Positions 63,849 through 64,000 of a DNA stretch of 64,000 bases are shown in pieces (position 1 is the stretch's first letter; each line of letters starts with the position of its first letter). The position numbers and the translations under genes were made by a program. Under the pieces are notes generated by a model. That model saw only the letters and a list, made by a program, of their open reading frames with translations, searched no databases and was not told the origin of the DNA. The DNA is from Actinomycetales bacterium. Its GTDB lineage: Bacteria > Actinomycetota > Actinomycetes > Actinomycetales > Dermatophilaceae. The stretch is taken from the NCBI GenBank assembly GCA_002748155.1, contig PDRO01000010.1, positions 1 to 64,000 of the forward strand, given 5' to 3'.

Positions 63849-64000
63849 TCAACTGGGCCACTGGCCCCGCTTCACAACGGCCCGGGGCAGCCGGGTGCGG
63901 CGCAGTTGGAAGACCCGCATCGCGGCATACATGCCGGATCCCCGCGGGATTCGTTCGGCTCCGAACTTGCCGACCAGTAGTTTCTTCAGTCGCCGCCACA
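63849..64000 (-). CDS. C-terminal part of an unrecognised protein
   Basis: The last 50 codons of a frame that enters from the right edge and ends at TGA (complement of 63849-63851). The visible segment is strongly basic (RRLKKLLVGKFGAERIPRG, then MRVFQLRRTRLPRAVVKRG) and ends QWPS. I do not recognise the family. Strong third-position GC and the GTATGCCG octamer read as Met-Tyr-Ala-Ala support coding. Confidence 0.5.
   Translation of the reverse strand, partial: WRRLKKLLVGKFGAERIPRGSGMYAAMRVFQLRRTRLPRAVVKRGQWPS

Overview
The window is about 70% GC chromosomal DNA from an actinobacterium, most likely a Micrococcales member near Intrasporangiaceae/Dermatophilaceae. The marker genes are conserved actinobacterial families (DUF3145, DUF3052, DUF4191), homodimeric AceE, polyphosphate glucokinase, the GlnA2-GlnE pair, a DevR/DevS pair and a riboswitch-controlled SCO2322-type ECF cobalamin transporter. 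Many genes have a TANNNT -10 element only 5-7 bases before the start codon, which implies leaderless mRNAs. The placement is inferred from gene content; no database was searched.

Layout. 1-8 kb: end of an HNH-type gene, a CAT-anticodon tRNA, DUF3145, acpP, a degenerate FabD fused to a lipoyl-like domain, argG, aceE, DUF3052 and an AhpE-like peroxiredoxin. 8.5-12.4 kb: tRNA-Val, then Nif3, a zinc-ribbon coiled-coil protein, a histidine-phosphatase-like protein and an RNB nuclease. 12.4-17.8 kb: TfoX-like, fructosamine-kinase-like and VOC genes, then an ABC exporter divergent from a two-component system. 17.9-20.1 kb: a low-GC pair (secreted hydrolase and lipoprotein), then rnpB. 20.7-28.1 kb: Hsp70-like, MFS, pgi, MBL-fold, ppgK, map and a small SPOR-like protein. 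28.3-32.8 kb: glnA2 and glnE. 32.8-38 kb: a DevR/Usp/DevS module, then a sulfur-type set (TDT exporter, rhodanese, thioredoxin) with two CsoR/CstR-like palindromes. 38-41.5 kb: PEBP, 59-bp tandem repeats, glnA, an RDD protein and a helix-hairpin-helix protein. 41.8-46.5 kb: a 172-aa protein, a TPR-CHAT protease and a divergent intracellular subtilase. 46.5-58.8 kb: DUF4191, lipA, a TreT-like glycosyltransferase, lipB, a Ser/Thr kinase, an epimerase, sucB, lpdA and gcvT. 58.8-63.5 kb: the cobalamin ECF operon under a B12 riboswitch.

How the genes connect. Lipoate use is concentrated here: AcpP could supply the octanoyl donor, LipB and LipA make the cofactor, and SucB, Lpd, AceE and GcvT belong to or serve lipoyl-dependent complexes. 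The fatty-acid locus looks eroded: the FabD-like protein lacks its catalytic serine, and fabH and fabF are absent from their usual places. Nitrogen assimilation is represented by glnA, glnA2 and glnE.

The strongest unexplained signals are (1) the octamer GTATGCCG/CGGCATAC, roughly 50 copies against about 2 expected, in every reading frame and on both strands; (2) the TPR-CHAT/subtilase/172-aa module, a plausible protease-based conflict or cell-death system; and (3) the FabD-lipoyl pseudoenzyme beside acpP.
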